From: Ruminococcus sp. UBA7477
Lineage (GTDB): Bacteria > Bacillota > Clostridia > Oscillospirales > Ruminococcaceae
Assembly (NCBI GenBank): GCA_002479715.1
Contig: DLOT01000009.1
Span: 2,517-13,951 of the forward strand
DNA: 11,435 bases
Direction: 5' to 3'
Part shown: positions 1 through 7,045 of the stretch, one piece after another
How the letters are laid out: every line of letters begins with the position of its first letter
Numbering within the stretch: position 1 is the stretch's first letter
Program-made: the position numbers and the translations under genes
The notes under the pieces: generated by a model
What the model saw: only the letters and a program-made list of their open reading frames with translations
Databases searched by the model: none
Told to the model about the DNA's origin: nothing

Positions 1-975
1 CATAAAGTCGGGCTTCGGGTCGCCGAGCTTCAAAAGCGCTCCGTTATATTTTGACGAAACGAAGTCGCGAAGGCTTTGCGGAGCCTTGTGAATAAGCTCC
101 CTCGCAAAAATGCAGCCTCTGTGCGGAGTGTTGACAGTTGTCAGTGAGGCAACCTGTTTTGCCATGCCGCAGTTCGAGATCGCCCAGCGCGAATCAAGTC
201 CGCCCTTTGAATGCGCGATGATGTTGACCTTTTCACAGCCCGTTTTTTTAAGTATCTGCTTTATTCTTTCAGCCAGCTCGCTGCCGCACTCCTCAACAGA
301 AGCCGCCGACTGCTGCTCGCCGTAATATATATCGGCGCCGTTTTTGCAAAGCGCCTCGGGTATTCTTCCCCAGTAGTTAAGAAATCTGAAATCGCGAAAG
401 AAAACTCCGTGTACCATAACGATCGGATATTTTGTTTTGCATATCTGCCTGCTCTCGCGGGATCTGTCAAGAGCAAAACGCTCCTCCTCGGCTTTTAACT
501 CTCCGGCAGTCAAAAAAATGATTTTTCCCAGAGTGAACAGATGGACTATCGGGATCCAGCCGCAAGCTGCGCCGATGATCCGCCATTTGAGACCAAGCTG
601 AACGGAAGTAAGATAGACTCTGATTATGCCGTTCCAGAAAACGATCAGAAGCGCCAGAAAGACGATCAGCGCATTCCACAGGACAGCTGAGATCTTGATC
701 ACATCGAAAACCAACAGCCATGCTGTCCAGACCGCGCTGACAGTTGTCGCCGCAGCAAAGGCTATCAGAAGCTCCGTGCCGCCCGACATAACCGTCAAGC
801 GCCCTGTCGCACACCTTGGCGCAGGCTTTATATTGAACGCCGCAAAATAAACAACACCTGCGACTATTCCCAGCGCGACAAGTCCGCCCCCGCCGACGAA
901 AAGCTTATACAGCAAAAGCTGATTGACCGTCAGGCTCAGCAGCGCCGCATTAAGTATGCGCTTTGCTATCTTGAT
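1..975 (-). CDS. membrane-anchored alpha/beta hydrolase (lipase-like), 3' end cut by window
   Basis: An open frame of 325 codons runs off the left edge. The first ~160 residues hold about five hydrophobic segments (roughly 8-27, 31-48, 67-90, 95-121, 132-158), so the protein is anchored in the membrane. From ~180 there is an alpha/beta-hydrolase core: YPIVMVHG (183-190) forms the oxyanion strand, and NIIAHSKGGLDSRWA (251-265) is the nucleophile elbow with Ser256 in A-H-S-K-G. VNTPHRG (281-287) is typical of triacylglycerol-lipase-like esterases. The catalytic Asp and His should lie beyond the window. Substrate is unknown; a lipid or acyl ester is likely from the family. The frame follows directly after the lipoprotein stop and has a perfect AGGAGG at 985-990, yet no ATG, GTG or TTG at a usable distance. 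I place the start at ATC 975, nine bases from the SD; GTT 978 is an alternative. The first standard codon is a TTG at 915. Start uncertain, family call firm. Confidence 0.8.
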   Translation of the reverse strand, partial: MKIAKRILNAALLSLTVNQLLLYKLFVGGGGLVALGIVAGVVYFAAFNIKPAPRCATGRLTVMSGGTELLIAFAAATTVSAVWTAWLLVFDVIKISAVLWNALIVFLALLIVFWNGIIRVYLTSVQLGLKWRIIGAACGWIPIVHLFTLGKIIFLTAGELKAEEERFALDRSRESRQICKTKYPIVMVHGVFFRDFRFLNYWGRIPEALCKNGADIYYGEQQSAASVEECGSELAERIKQILKKTGCEKVNIIAHSKGGLDSRWAISNCGMAKQVASLTTVNTPHRGCIFARELIHKAPQSLRDFVSSKYNGALLKLGDPKPDFM

Positions 976-1008
976 AACGATCGACCTCCTGTCGCTTAAA
1001 AAATATTT

Positions 1009-2691
1009 TTATTTGGTGCAATCGAAGGATTTGAGAAAGCTGTAAATTTTTTCGCATTGCTCCTCCGAAATGCTTTTGTCAGCAGTTAGTCTTATACAAG
1101 TATAGACATCGTTTTCGCCGGTTTCGTAAAATCCGCAGAAGTCGTATACACCGTTTTCATCACCGTAAAAGTCCGTTTTTCTGTCTATGGAAAGCATCAT
1201 AACATAAGCCTCGCCTCCGTTTGACATAACGTACTGGTCACGCTTTATTGCAGAGTGGTCAGCCGCAGTATTTTCATAGTAATTGTACATTCCGTTTGCG
1301 TCGATGTATGCGGTGTAGCGGTCGGTGACATCGTAAACAGAGCCGTAGTAAAGGCTGTCGGAAGTCACACTGATAAGCTGCGTGCTCTTTTCACCGGCGC
1401 TGTTTTCATTGGTTTTAAGGTCTGCAATTTCGCAGCTGAAACCCTTCGGAACATCCATACTGAAGCCCATGCCGTCAGAGCTGAACACGATCCCGCTAGC
1501 GATTTCCTCAAGAGCCGCTCCGCTATACCTGTCGCTGTAGTCCTTGTCCGGCTCATTATTGATCGTGATGTCCTTTGCAGGTCCTGTAAACTCAAACGAC
1601 CTAATGCTGTTCTCCGCTTTATTTATAAGCTGCTCATCCGCTCCCCACAAAAAGTAGGTCAGAACTATATATGTATCCTCGTTGTATTCAAAATACCCCG
1701 ACACCATGCTTTGCTCGCTTATTCCTTGTGTCGTATCCCCATACGAGTGTATTTTCAGAAGATAGCCCTTTCTGCCGTCAGCCAGCTGCATGGTCTGCTT
1801 GGGCTCTGCCTCGGTATTTACATATTCGGAGGAAGTAAGGCCTTTGATTATTTCGTCCGTAAGTTCATCCAGACCTATTGCCGGAAGAGGATCGCTGCAT
1901 TCGTTATTGTCATCCGTGAATCTCATAGCTGTAAGATTCACGGTCAGCTCGGCGCTGTCGGAATTATACTGATGTATCAGCTCGCGCTCCATCATACCGT
2001 TTGCGCTGTGCCAGCTGTCCGATACTCCGCAGCAGACCGTTTCGGCAGGCAGGGTAAACCTAAAGTCGAACTCATCATTTGAAAAGGTCGTATCATGGGC
2101 ATATTCGCCCGCATCTATGTTCCATGCAGAGAACCATTGGTAGCAGTCCACAAGCATATAAACGTCCGACTTGCTTATCTTCGCAGTGATAACATTTCCG
2201 GAAAGACTGCTTTCCACTTGGTCGAAATTATCGTTCTCGTCAGAATTTTTGCAAAGCACGATAAGGTTCTCTATGGGCAGGTCGCCCATGTTGTCGGTGT
2301 CCACCTCAAAGGAAAGCTCACCGGATCCTCCGTCAAGCTCTATCTCGACCGGGCAGCCGAACAGACCAACAACGCCCGAGCTTATGATATCTGAGCCGTA
2401 TACGTTTTTGATAACAGCTCCCTCTCCTATCAAACCCGAAAGAGAAGCTTTGATTACCTGAGGCTTTTTGCTGTCAGACAAATCAAGCTCAATGGTTCGC
2501 TCCGCCGGTATTTCATCGACGATCTCAGAAGTAAGCTCAGGAGGATCCTTCTCGGATATGGAGGTGATGTCAACGGACTCAACGTCAGTTTCCGAGGGCG
2601 CTTCCGACTGTGAACCGTCCTCGTCGATATCGCCGCAGGAACATAGCCCAAGCATTGACAGACAGATAACCGCCGCCAACAACCTTTTCAT
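1009..2691 (-). CDS. putative surface lipoprotein with tandem PsbP/DUF1795-like repeats
   Basis: A 560-aa secreted lipoprotein of unknown function. Residues 1-19 are a type II signal peptide with lipobox L-C-S-C (Cys19 lipidated). An acidic, Ser/Glu/Asp-rich linker follows to ~60. Residues ~65-190 form a beta-rich domain ending in SDVYMLVDCYQWFSAW, which resembles the domain before VWA modules in ruminococcal surface proteins. Two related modules follow (~204-370 and ~398-560): each opens with an F-x-F/M-x-x-P strand (FDFRFTLPAE, MGFSMDVPKG), has a central strand of the 'G-x-x-Y/A-x-x-x-x' kind, and ends in an amphipathic helix closing in S-F-E/D (SIRSFEF, FLKSFDC). They look like a PsbP/DUF1795-type duplication. 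An upstream ATG at 2721 would add ten charged residues before the signal peptide. The ATG at 2691 has GGGAGAGG just upstream and starts the signal peptide properly, so I chose it. It lies 36 bp after purB and is probably co-transcribed; a functional link is not implied. Confidence 0.8.
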   Translation of the reverse strand: MKRLLAAVICLSMLGLCSCGDIDEDGSQSEAPSETDVESVDITSISEKDPPELTSEIVDEIPAERTIELDLSDSKKPQVIKASLSGLIGEGAVIKNVYGSDIISSGVVGLFGCPVEIELDGGSGELSFEVDTDNMGDLPIENLIVLCKNSDENDNFDQVESSLSGNVITAKISKSDVYMLVDCYQWFSAWNIDAGEYAHDTTFSNDEFDFRFTLPAETVCCGVSDSWHSANGMMERELIHQYNSDSAELTVNLTAMRFTDDNNECSDPLPAIGLDELTDEIIKGLTSSEYVNTEAEPKQTMQLADGRKGYLLKIHSYGDTTQGISEQSMVSGYFEYNEDTYIVLTYFLWGADEQLINKAENSIRSFEFTGPAKDITINNEPDKDYSDRYSGAALEEIASGIVFSSDGMGFSMDVPKGFSCEIADLKTNENSAGEKSTQLISVTSDSLYYGSVYDVTDRYTAYIDANGMYNYYENTAADHSAIKRDQYVMSNGGEAYVMMLSIDRKTDFYGDENGVYDFCGFYETGENDVYTCIRLTADKSISEEQCEKIYSFLKSFDCTK

Positions 2692-2727
2692 TCGCACCTC
2701 TCCCTTTATCCGTTTATCCATTCACAT

Positions 2728-4170
2728 TCAGACATTGATCTCGGCGGTTTCGTCAGAAACACCATTGGTTTCGATGATCGGTTTAACGCAGTTCTCGATA
2801 AACTCCTCGACCTGCTGCGGGCATCTTCCGATATAGTTCTCGGGCTTCATGATAGCGTCCAGCTCTTCTTTGGTGACTTTGAATATGGGGTCGGCGGCTA
2901 TCAGATCCGCAAGATTGTTATCAAGACCCTCCTGCTTTACTCTCCTGCCAGCCTCCATTGAATACTGTCTGATCCTCTCGTGCAGCTCCTGACGGCTTCC
3001 GCCCTTCTCGACTGCGTCCATGATGACATTCTCGGTCGCCATAAACGGCAGCTCTGCCATGACCCTGCGCCTTATTATCTTATCATATACCACAAGGCCG
3101 TTTTCGGGGTCGGTAACGTTTATCATAATGTTGAGTATCGCGTCAACGCCGAGGAAGGCTTCGGCAACCGATATTCTCTTGTTGGCGGAGTCATCGAGTG
3201 TTCTCTCAAACCATTGTGTTGCGGCGGTGAATGCCGGGTTCAAAATGTCACACATTACATATCTGGAAAGCGACGTGATCCTCTCGTCGCGCATCGGATT
3301 GCGCTTATAAGCCATCGCCGACGAGCCTATCTGCCCCTTTTCAAAAGGCTCCTCGATCTCCTTGAAGGACTGAAGGATCCTTATATCGTTTGAAAACTTG
3401 CCGGCAGACTGAGCGATCCCAGCCAAAACGCTGCATACTTGGTAATCAACCTTTCTGGAATAGGTCTGACCGGAAACGGGAACGACCTCTTCAAAGCCCA
3501 TTTCATCGGCGATCATTCTTTCAAGCTGCTTGATCTTATCTGTATCACCGTGAAAAAGCTCCATAAAAGAAGCCTGAGTGCCTGTTGTTCCCTTAGAGCC
3601 GAGCAGCTTGAGCTTTGCCAGACGGTAATCCAGATCCTCAAGATCCATGATAAGCTCATTGCACCAGAGTGTCGCTCTCTTGCCGACGGTCGTAAGCTGA
3701 GCCGGCTGCAAATGGGTATACGCAAGGCAGGGCATCGACTTATACTTATCCGCAAATTTTGCAAGCTGGTCGATGACCTTGATAAGCTTTCTCTTTACTA
3801 TCCTCATAGCATCGCGCATGATTATAACATCGGTATTATCTCCGACATAACAGCTTGTAGCGCCAAGGTGAATTATCGGCTCTGCCTTCGGGCAAGCCTT
3901 TCCGTATGCATACACGTGCGACATAACGTCATGCCGGCAGACCTTTTCTCTCTCTCTCGCAACATCGTAATCTATATTTTCGATGTTTGCTTCAAGCTCG
4001 TCCACCTGCTCCTGCGTTACGCCCAAGCCGAGCTTCATTTCCGCTCTGGCAAGCGCGACCCACAGTCTGCGCCATGTCGTGAACTTCTTGTCCGCAGAAA
4101 AGACATACTGCATTTCGGGGCTGGCGTATCTTGTACAAAACGGGCTTTCATAGCTGCTGGTATTGCTCAT
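2728..4170 (-). CDS. purB: adenylosuccinate lyase
   Basis: 480-aa PurB, a cytoplasmic homotetramer of the fumarase/aspartase superfamily. It acts twice in purine synthesis: SAICAR to AICAR plus fumarate, and adenylosuccinate to AMP plus fumarate. The superfamily signature GSSAMAYKRNP (~282-292) carries the catalytic serine on its flexible loop. THLQPAQ (~152-158) carries the catalytic histidine, and RHDVMSHVYAYG (~79-90) forms the first conserved region, with His80 and His85. Length fits clostridial PurB. An ATG at 4215 would add 15 unconserved residues; the ATG at 4170 is preceded by AAAGGA and starts MSNTSSYESPFCTRYASPEM, the usual N-terminus, so I chose it. It is the first gene of a probable minus-strand operon. 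A sigma-A-like promoter lies 270-300 bp upstream with palindromic repeats in the leader. No other pur genes are nearby and no purine riboswitch was recognised. Confidence 0.96.
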   Translation of the reverse strand: MSNTSSYESPFCTRYASPEMQYVFSADKKFTTWRRLWVALARAEMKLGLGVTQEQVDELEANIENIDYDVAREREKVCRHDVMSHVYAYGKACPKAEPIIHLGATSCYVGDNTDVIIMRDAMRIVKRKLIKVIDQLAKFADKYKSMPCLAYTHLQPAQLTTVGKRATLWCNELIMDLEDLDYRLAKLKLLGSKGTTGTQASFMELFHGDTDKIKQLERMIADEMGFEEVVPVSGQTYSRKVDYQVCSVLAGIAQSAGKFSNDIRILQSFKEIEEPFEKGQIGSSAMAYKRNPMRDERITSLSRYVMCDILNPAFTAATQWFERTLDDSANKRISVAEAFLGVDAILNIMINVTDPENGLVVYDKIIRRRVMAELPFMATENVIMDAVEKGGSRQELHERIRQYSMEAGRRVKQEGLDNNLADLIAADPIFKVTKEELDAIMKPENYIGRCPQQVEEFIENCVKPIIETNGVSDETAEINV

Positions 4171-4248
4171 AGTATCAAATCCTTTATAATTATTATTTTT
4201 CAAAGCATAAAACACGATAAATCATATAGCGCCTGTGTGATGATAAAC

Positions 4249-4331
4249 TTGTCCTATATGTAGGCAGCTGACCGGAGGTCAGCGAATCAACGAGGACATA
4301 AAACTATAATAGACGCTTTGCGTTTATTATA
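4249..4331. repeat. palindromic repeat unit, copy 1
   Basis: An 83-bp unit built of nested inverted repeats. TGTCC (4250-4254) pairs with GGACA (4294-4298) and encloses a GCTGACC-gga-GGTCAGC hairpin (4267-4283) followed by GAAT. After AGGACATAAA comes TATAATAGACGC-ttt-GCGTTTATTATA (4305-4331), a palindrome with one mismatch that is a G-U wobble in RNA. Copy 2 at 4360-4444 shares the ends and order but has a different inner stem. Function unknown: it may be a REP/BIME-like interspersed repeat or a structured purB leader. Confidence 0.75.
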
Positions 4332-4360
4332 CCATAAATCCGTAGGATTTGTGGTATAAT
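4326..4360. repeat. 35-bp inverted repeat joining the two repeat units
   Basis: Two 16-bp arms beginning ATTATACC and ending GGTATAAT surround the loop GTA, with one T/G mismatch. The arms overlap the end of copy 1 and the start of copy 2, linking the units into one continuous palindromic array. Both arms contain TATAAT-like hexamers, but no -35 box lies at the right distance. Confidence 0.7.
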
Positions 4361-4444
4361 TGTCCGATATGCACGAAGTAAAGCCAAAGGCTTTACGAAT
4401 GTGCAAGGACATAAACTTATAATAGACGCTTTGCGTCTATTATA
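4360..4444. repeat. palindromic repeat unit, copy 2
   Basis: An 85-bp unit with the same plan as copy 1: TGTCC (4361-4365) with GGACA (4407-4411), then TGCAC (4370-4374) with GTGCA (4401-4405), then an inner hairpin GTAAAGCC-aaa-GGCTTTAC (4378-4396) followed by GAAT. It ends in the perfect palindrome TATAATAGACGC-ttt-GCGTCTATTATA (4418-4444). The inner stem differs entirely from copy 1 while pairing is kept, which is the pattern expected if structure, not sequence, is conserved. The terminal palindrome overlaps the predicted purB -10 box. Confidence 0.75.
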
Positions 4445-4467
4445 CCGCGATTTTTGCAAAAATGCAA
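4439..4467 (-). promoter_or_regulatory. predicted sigma-A promoter for purB operon
   Basis: On the minus strand TTGCAT (4467-4462), a 17-bp spacer and a consensus TATAAT (4444-4439) are in ideal geometry. The -10 box is the outer end of the perfect palindrome at 4418-4444, so initiation would fall inside that palindrome. The resulting leader to the purB ATG is about 260 nt. Seen by motif only. Confidence 0.6.
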
Positions 4468-4501
4468 TCTCCTCAGCGCCAAAATAATAATGCCTTTATT
4501 A

Positions 4502-4530
4502 TTGCATACTTCACGACCGTATGCTATAAT
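4502..4530 (+). promoter_or_regulatory. predicted sigma-A promoter for the GH43 gene
   Basis: TTGCAT (4502-4507), a 17-bp spacer and a consensus TATAAT (4525-4530) with an extended TGC just before it. It uses the same two hexamers as the divergent purB promoter 35 bp away. An AATAATAA-tgcct-TTATTATT hairpin ends at the -35 box. Start of transcription is expected near 4537, about 57 bp before the ATG. Confidence 0.7.
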
Positions 4531-4593
4531 GGATTTTAAGGTGAGCGCAGGCTGTCTGCGCCGATATATTAACTGAAAAGGATGAGAACATAT

Positions 4594-6096
4594 ATGAACA
4601 AAAACAGCACAGAGATCCTGATGCGAAAACCAACCTGCTGCAAGGACGATCTGACAGCGGTCACAATGAAAGGAGAGCTTATCGAGAGCCGAAGCTGCGG
4701 CATCAGCATAGGCTCCGTTACAGAAAACACCGTCAAGCCCTCAGACCAAGCCAACCCGCTTCTCTCCGAAGTTTTCTGCGCCGATCCCACAGCCGTTGAA
4801 TATGAGGGCCGTCTTTATGTCTACGGCACAAACGACCACCAGCAGTTTGACGCAGTCGGCGCCGAAGGCAAAAACACTTACGAACAGATCAAATCGCTGG
4901 TCATGCTCTCAACAGAGGATATGGTCAACTGGACATATCACGGAATAATAAACGTCGGCGAGATCTCGCCATGGGCATATGCCGCATGGGCGCCGTCCGT
5001 TGTTTCGCGCGTTGAACAGGACGGCAAGACGCACTTCTATCTCTATTACTCGAACAGCGGCTGGGGTATAGGCGTTCTCACCTCGACATCCCCCACAGGG
5101 CCCTGGACAGACCCTCTCGGCAGATCCATTATCGACGGCAATACCGAAGGACTGAACGGCTGCAAGACGCCGTTTGACCCGGGCGTCGTAATTGATGACA
5201 ACGGCGTAGGCTGGCTTTCATTCGGCGGCGGCGAAAACAGCGCAAGGATAGTCCGCCTCTGCAAAGATATGATATCTCTCGACAGCGAGATGATGTTGAT
5301 CCCGTCGGAGCATCACTATGAGGCCAGCGAGCTGAACTTCATAAACGGAACATATGTATATACTTACAACAACGACTGGAACGACCACTCGGATATGAAA
5401 GAAAAAGGCGAAACCGACTATCCCCCGGCTTGCAGTATGTGCTATCTCACCACCACTACACCGCTTATCAGCGACAGCTGGAAATACAGAGGCTATTACT
5501 TCGCAAATCCCGGCGCTCAGGGCCTTGAGGACAGCAACAATCACACGCATCTGCAAAAATACTGCGGTGAGTATTACCTCTTCTACCACTCGGTCTTTCC
5601 GCAGAAAAAGCTGGGAACCCAGGGAGGCTTCCGCAGTCTTTGTGTCAACAGGGCGGAAGTCAGCGAGACCGCCGCTTCCATCGGGATAGTCAAAGCAACA
5701 AAAGAGGGCGTTTCACAGATAAAGCCTATAGACCCGTTTTCCGAAACCTCGGCTGCAACTCACTTTTCATCCTCCGGCATAAAATATGTCTTTGAACAAA
5801 ACGGCAGCATTGCTCTCTCGGCGGACACCTCAGACGGCTCTGCGGCATGGGTGCTTGTCAAAGGAGCGGCTTTCACAGACAAGCCGCTTGCTTTCGCGGC
5901 AAGAGTTAAAGGCAGGGGCAGGATCGAGGTTCGCGCCGACAGCCTAAGATCCCCGTCTATAGCCTCGGTGGAGTTTGACCAGAATGGTTACTCCGTTGTT
6001 TTCACACCGACAGTTGAGGAGATCGGCGGAACCCACGACCTGTATTTTGTCATTTCAAACGGTGCTGTTTTTGACCGGTGGCAGTTCGTAAAATAA
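4594..6096 (+). CDS. GH43 family glycosidase with CBM6-like C-terminus
   Basis: A 500-aa glycosyl hydrolase of the five-bladed beta-propeller family 43 (arabinofuranosidase/xylosidase type). Visible key residues: ADPTAVEYEGRLYVYGTND (63-81) with base Asp64, PFDPGVVIDDNG (193-204) with the pKa-tuning Asp195, and HYEASELNFINGTYVYTY (241-258) with the candidate acid Glu243. The His in NNHTHLQKY (~317) matches the conserved propeller-centre histidine. After the propeller (to ~375), residues ~395-500 end in GTHDLYFVISNGAVFDRWQF, the hallmark close of a CBM6 beta-sandwich. The first ~57 residues are unassigned and there is no signal peptide, so it probably acts in the cytoplasm on imported arabinose- or xylose-containing oligosaccharides. 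An ATG at 4582 overlaps its own SD; the ATG at 4594 lies 7 bp after GGATGAG and is preferred. It stands alone between its promoter and a strong terminator. Substrate cannot be fixed from sequence. Confidence 0.9.
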   Translation: MNKNSTEILMRKPTCCKDDLTAVTMKGELIESRSCGISIGSVTENTVKPSDQANPLLSEVFCADPTAVEYEGRLYVYGTNDHQQFDAVGAEGKNTYEQIKSLVMLSTEDMVNWTYHGIINVGEISPWAYAAWAPSVVSRVEQDGKTHFYLYYSNSGWGIGVLTSTSPTGPWTDPLGRSIIDGNTEGLNGCKTPFDPGVVIDDNGVGWLSFGGGENSARIVRLCKDMISLDSEMMLIPSEHHYEASELNFINGTYVYTYNNDWNDHSDMKEKGETDYPPACSMCYLTTTTPLISDSWKYRGYYFANPGAQGLEDSNNHTHLQKYCGEYYLFYHSVFPQKKLGTQGGFRSLCVNRAEVSETAASIGIVKATKEGVSQIKPIDPFSETSAATHFSSSGIKYVFEQNGSIALSADTSDGSAAWVLVKGAAFTDKPLAFAARVKGRGRIEVRADSLRSPSIASVEFDQNGYSVVFTPTVEEIGGTHDLYFVISNGAVFDRWQFVK

Positions 6097-6191
6097 CCGA
6101 TCAACAGCATTTCCGCAAGCAGTCCTTAGCCGTGACCTACTGACTTCCGCTCTTAATAAGACGAAACTGCGGAAGAATAAATAAAAATATT

Positions 6192-6231
6192 GCCGCTTCT
6201 TGCCGACTTAACAGCAAGGAGCGGCTTTTTT
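6192..6231 (+). terminator. rho-independent terminator after the GH43 gene
   Basis: GCCGCTTCTTGC and GCAAGGAGCGGC form a 12-bp stem with one mismatch around a short loop, followed by TTTTTT (6226-6231). It lies ~95 bp after the glycosidase stop. A second inverted repeat, CTTCCGC (6144-6150) with GCGGAAG (6169-6175), sits before it without a T-run. The rest of 6097-6361 shows no gene. Confidence 0.9.
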
Positions 6232-6361
6232 ATTTCCGGCTCGCTCATACCGCAGTCTGATCTTTCAGAAAAACGGCTTATGAAAAAGCGTTTTTGGCGG
6301 CAGTCATATTCACCGATCTTCCCGAATATGATTAAACAAAGAACTGAAAGGACGGTGTAAA

Positions 6362-6586
6362 ATGGACTGGCAGGAAGCTTTTTCGGGAAAATGCTTCATA
6401 TCCGATCTCGGAAGCGAGCAAAGCGTTGAAAGCGACAGCGGTAGTACCCTGCTTTCAAGATACGCTGCGTGGGCGCCGATAGGAAGCAAAAACCACAGGA
6501 TCGTTGAAATAAGCGACGACCTGCAAACACTCATGGAAAAATATGCGATCCCGCAGGATAGGGTCTGCATACTGATCCGGACATAA
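6362..6586 (+). CDS. small hypothetical protein, first gene of the DUF2589 cassette
   Basis: A 74-aa protein I do not recognise. It has AAAGGA about 11 bp upstream of the ATG and is followed 17 bp later by the next gene in the same direction, so translation is plausible. The sequence is mixed and soluble-looking, with no signal peptide or membrane segment. The middle (LLSRYAAWAPIGSKNHRIVE) and the C-terminal half (DDLQTLMEKYAIPQDRVCIL) suggest a short beta/alpha fold; the ending reads like a helix plus strand. It may be a partner, adaptor or antidote for the downstream genes, but nothing in the sequence shows which. No clear -35/-10 pair was found in 6232-6361. A weak AT-rich hairpin lies near 6270-6297. 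Confidence 0.65.
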   Translation: MDWQEAFSGKCFISDLGSEQSVESDSGSTLLSRYAAWAPIGSKNHRIVEISDDLQTLMEKYAIPQDRVCILIRT

Positions 6587-6603
6587 AGAAAGGAAGATAT
6601 ATC

Positions 6604-7026
6604 ATGAAAATCGAGGACATAATAAAAAGCTTGGGAACAGCCGTTCAGGAGGCTCATACCGCCGTTCTGGACAAGTCTGCGGAGCAGTTTTTCGCAAAAC
6701 ATTTTGATATCACAGAAAGTAACTCCCTGAATACGGTATATAAGCCCAGAACGATCGAGATAGCCCTGAACAACGACCCGGACGGCAGCTCTTCAAAGAT
6801 CATATATGTGCCGACGGCTGTTCTGGTTTCGCATAGCGCGCTTTTGATAGACGAGGTAAAGGTCAATTTTAATATAGATATTTCAGAGGAAAGCGACGGA
6901 ATGAACGCTCAGGTTCAGGGGAACGCGGCTTCCGCCAATACAGGCTCTATGGAAATAGTGTTTAAACGTACCGATGAAGCTGAGGGTCTTGCACGAATAG
7001 AAACACAGCTTAACGGTATGCTATAA
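6604..7026 (+). CDS. divergent DUF2589-family protein
   Basis: A 140-aa cytoplasmic-looking protein that I read as a shortened member of the same family as its downstream neighbour. An amphipathic N-terminal helix (MKIEDIIKSLGTAVQEAHTA) leads to a beta-rich middle with IYVPTAVLVSHSALLIDEVKV (68-88), which lines up with APLLALVPVPAFTMDEATVRF in the next protein. The end, SMEIVFKRTDEAEGLARIETQ (115-135), lines up with KYDIYARAAQQPPAEGMAKLST. The glycine/serine-rich insert of the neighbour is replaced by a short N/A/Q-rich linker (101-114). The SD AAAGGAAG precedes the ATG. Gaps to neighbours are 17 and 19 bp, supporting an operon. DUF2589 has no established biochemical role that I can name. The homology is seen by eye, not by profile search. 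Confidence 0.8.
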   Translation: MKIEDIIKSLGTAVQEAHTAVLDKSAEQFFAKHFDITESNSLNTVYKPRTIEIALNNDPDGSSSKIIYVPTAVLVSHSALLIDEVKVNFNIDISEESDGMNAQVQGNAASANTGSMEIVFKRTDEAEGLARIETQLNGML

Positions 7027-7045
7027 ATTTAAAGGAGGAAAAACT

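Noticed and set aside
467..814. 115-aa minus-strand frame inside the hydrolase region
   Set aside because: It begins at GTG in a different frame from the continuous hydrolase frame, which holds the VHG and AHSKGG motifs and is open to the window edge. The composition is that of a shadow.
1255..2082. 275-aa plus-strand frame opposite the lipoprotein gene
   Set aside because: No SD and no recognisable domain; it lies wholly antisense to a lipoprotein with a clear signal peptide, lipobox and SD.
3439..4263. 274-aa plus-strand frame opposite purB
   Set aside because: Antisense to a well-supported PurB with intact catalytic motifs; the frame is a product of codon bias.
4249..4444. CRISPR array
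   Set aside because: Only two units, with the repeats themselves palindromic and the intervening sequence also palindromic; no cas genes and no regular spacers.
4170..4444. Purine riboswitch in the purB leader
   Set aside because: The conserved junction sequences of the purine aptamer were not found on the minus strand, although the long structured leader invites the idea.
6270..6297. Second terminator before the cassette
   Set aside because: AAAAACGGCTT and AAGCGTTTTT can pair with a bulge, but the stem is mostly A-T and a strong terminator already lies at 6192-6231.
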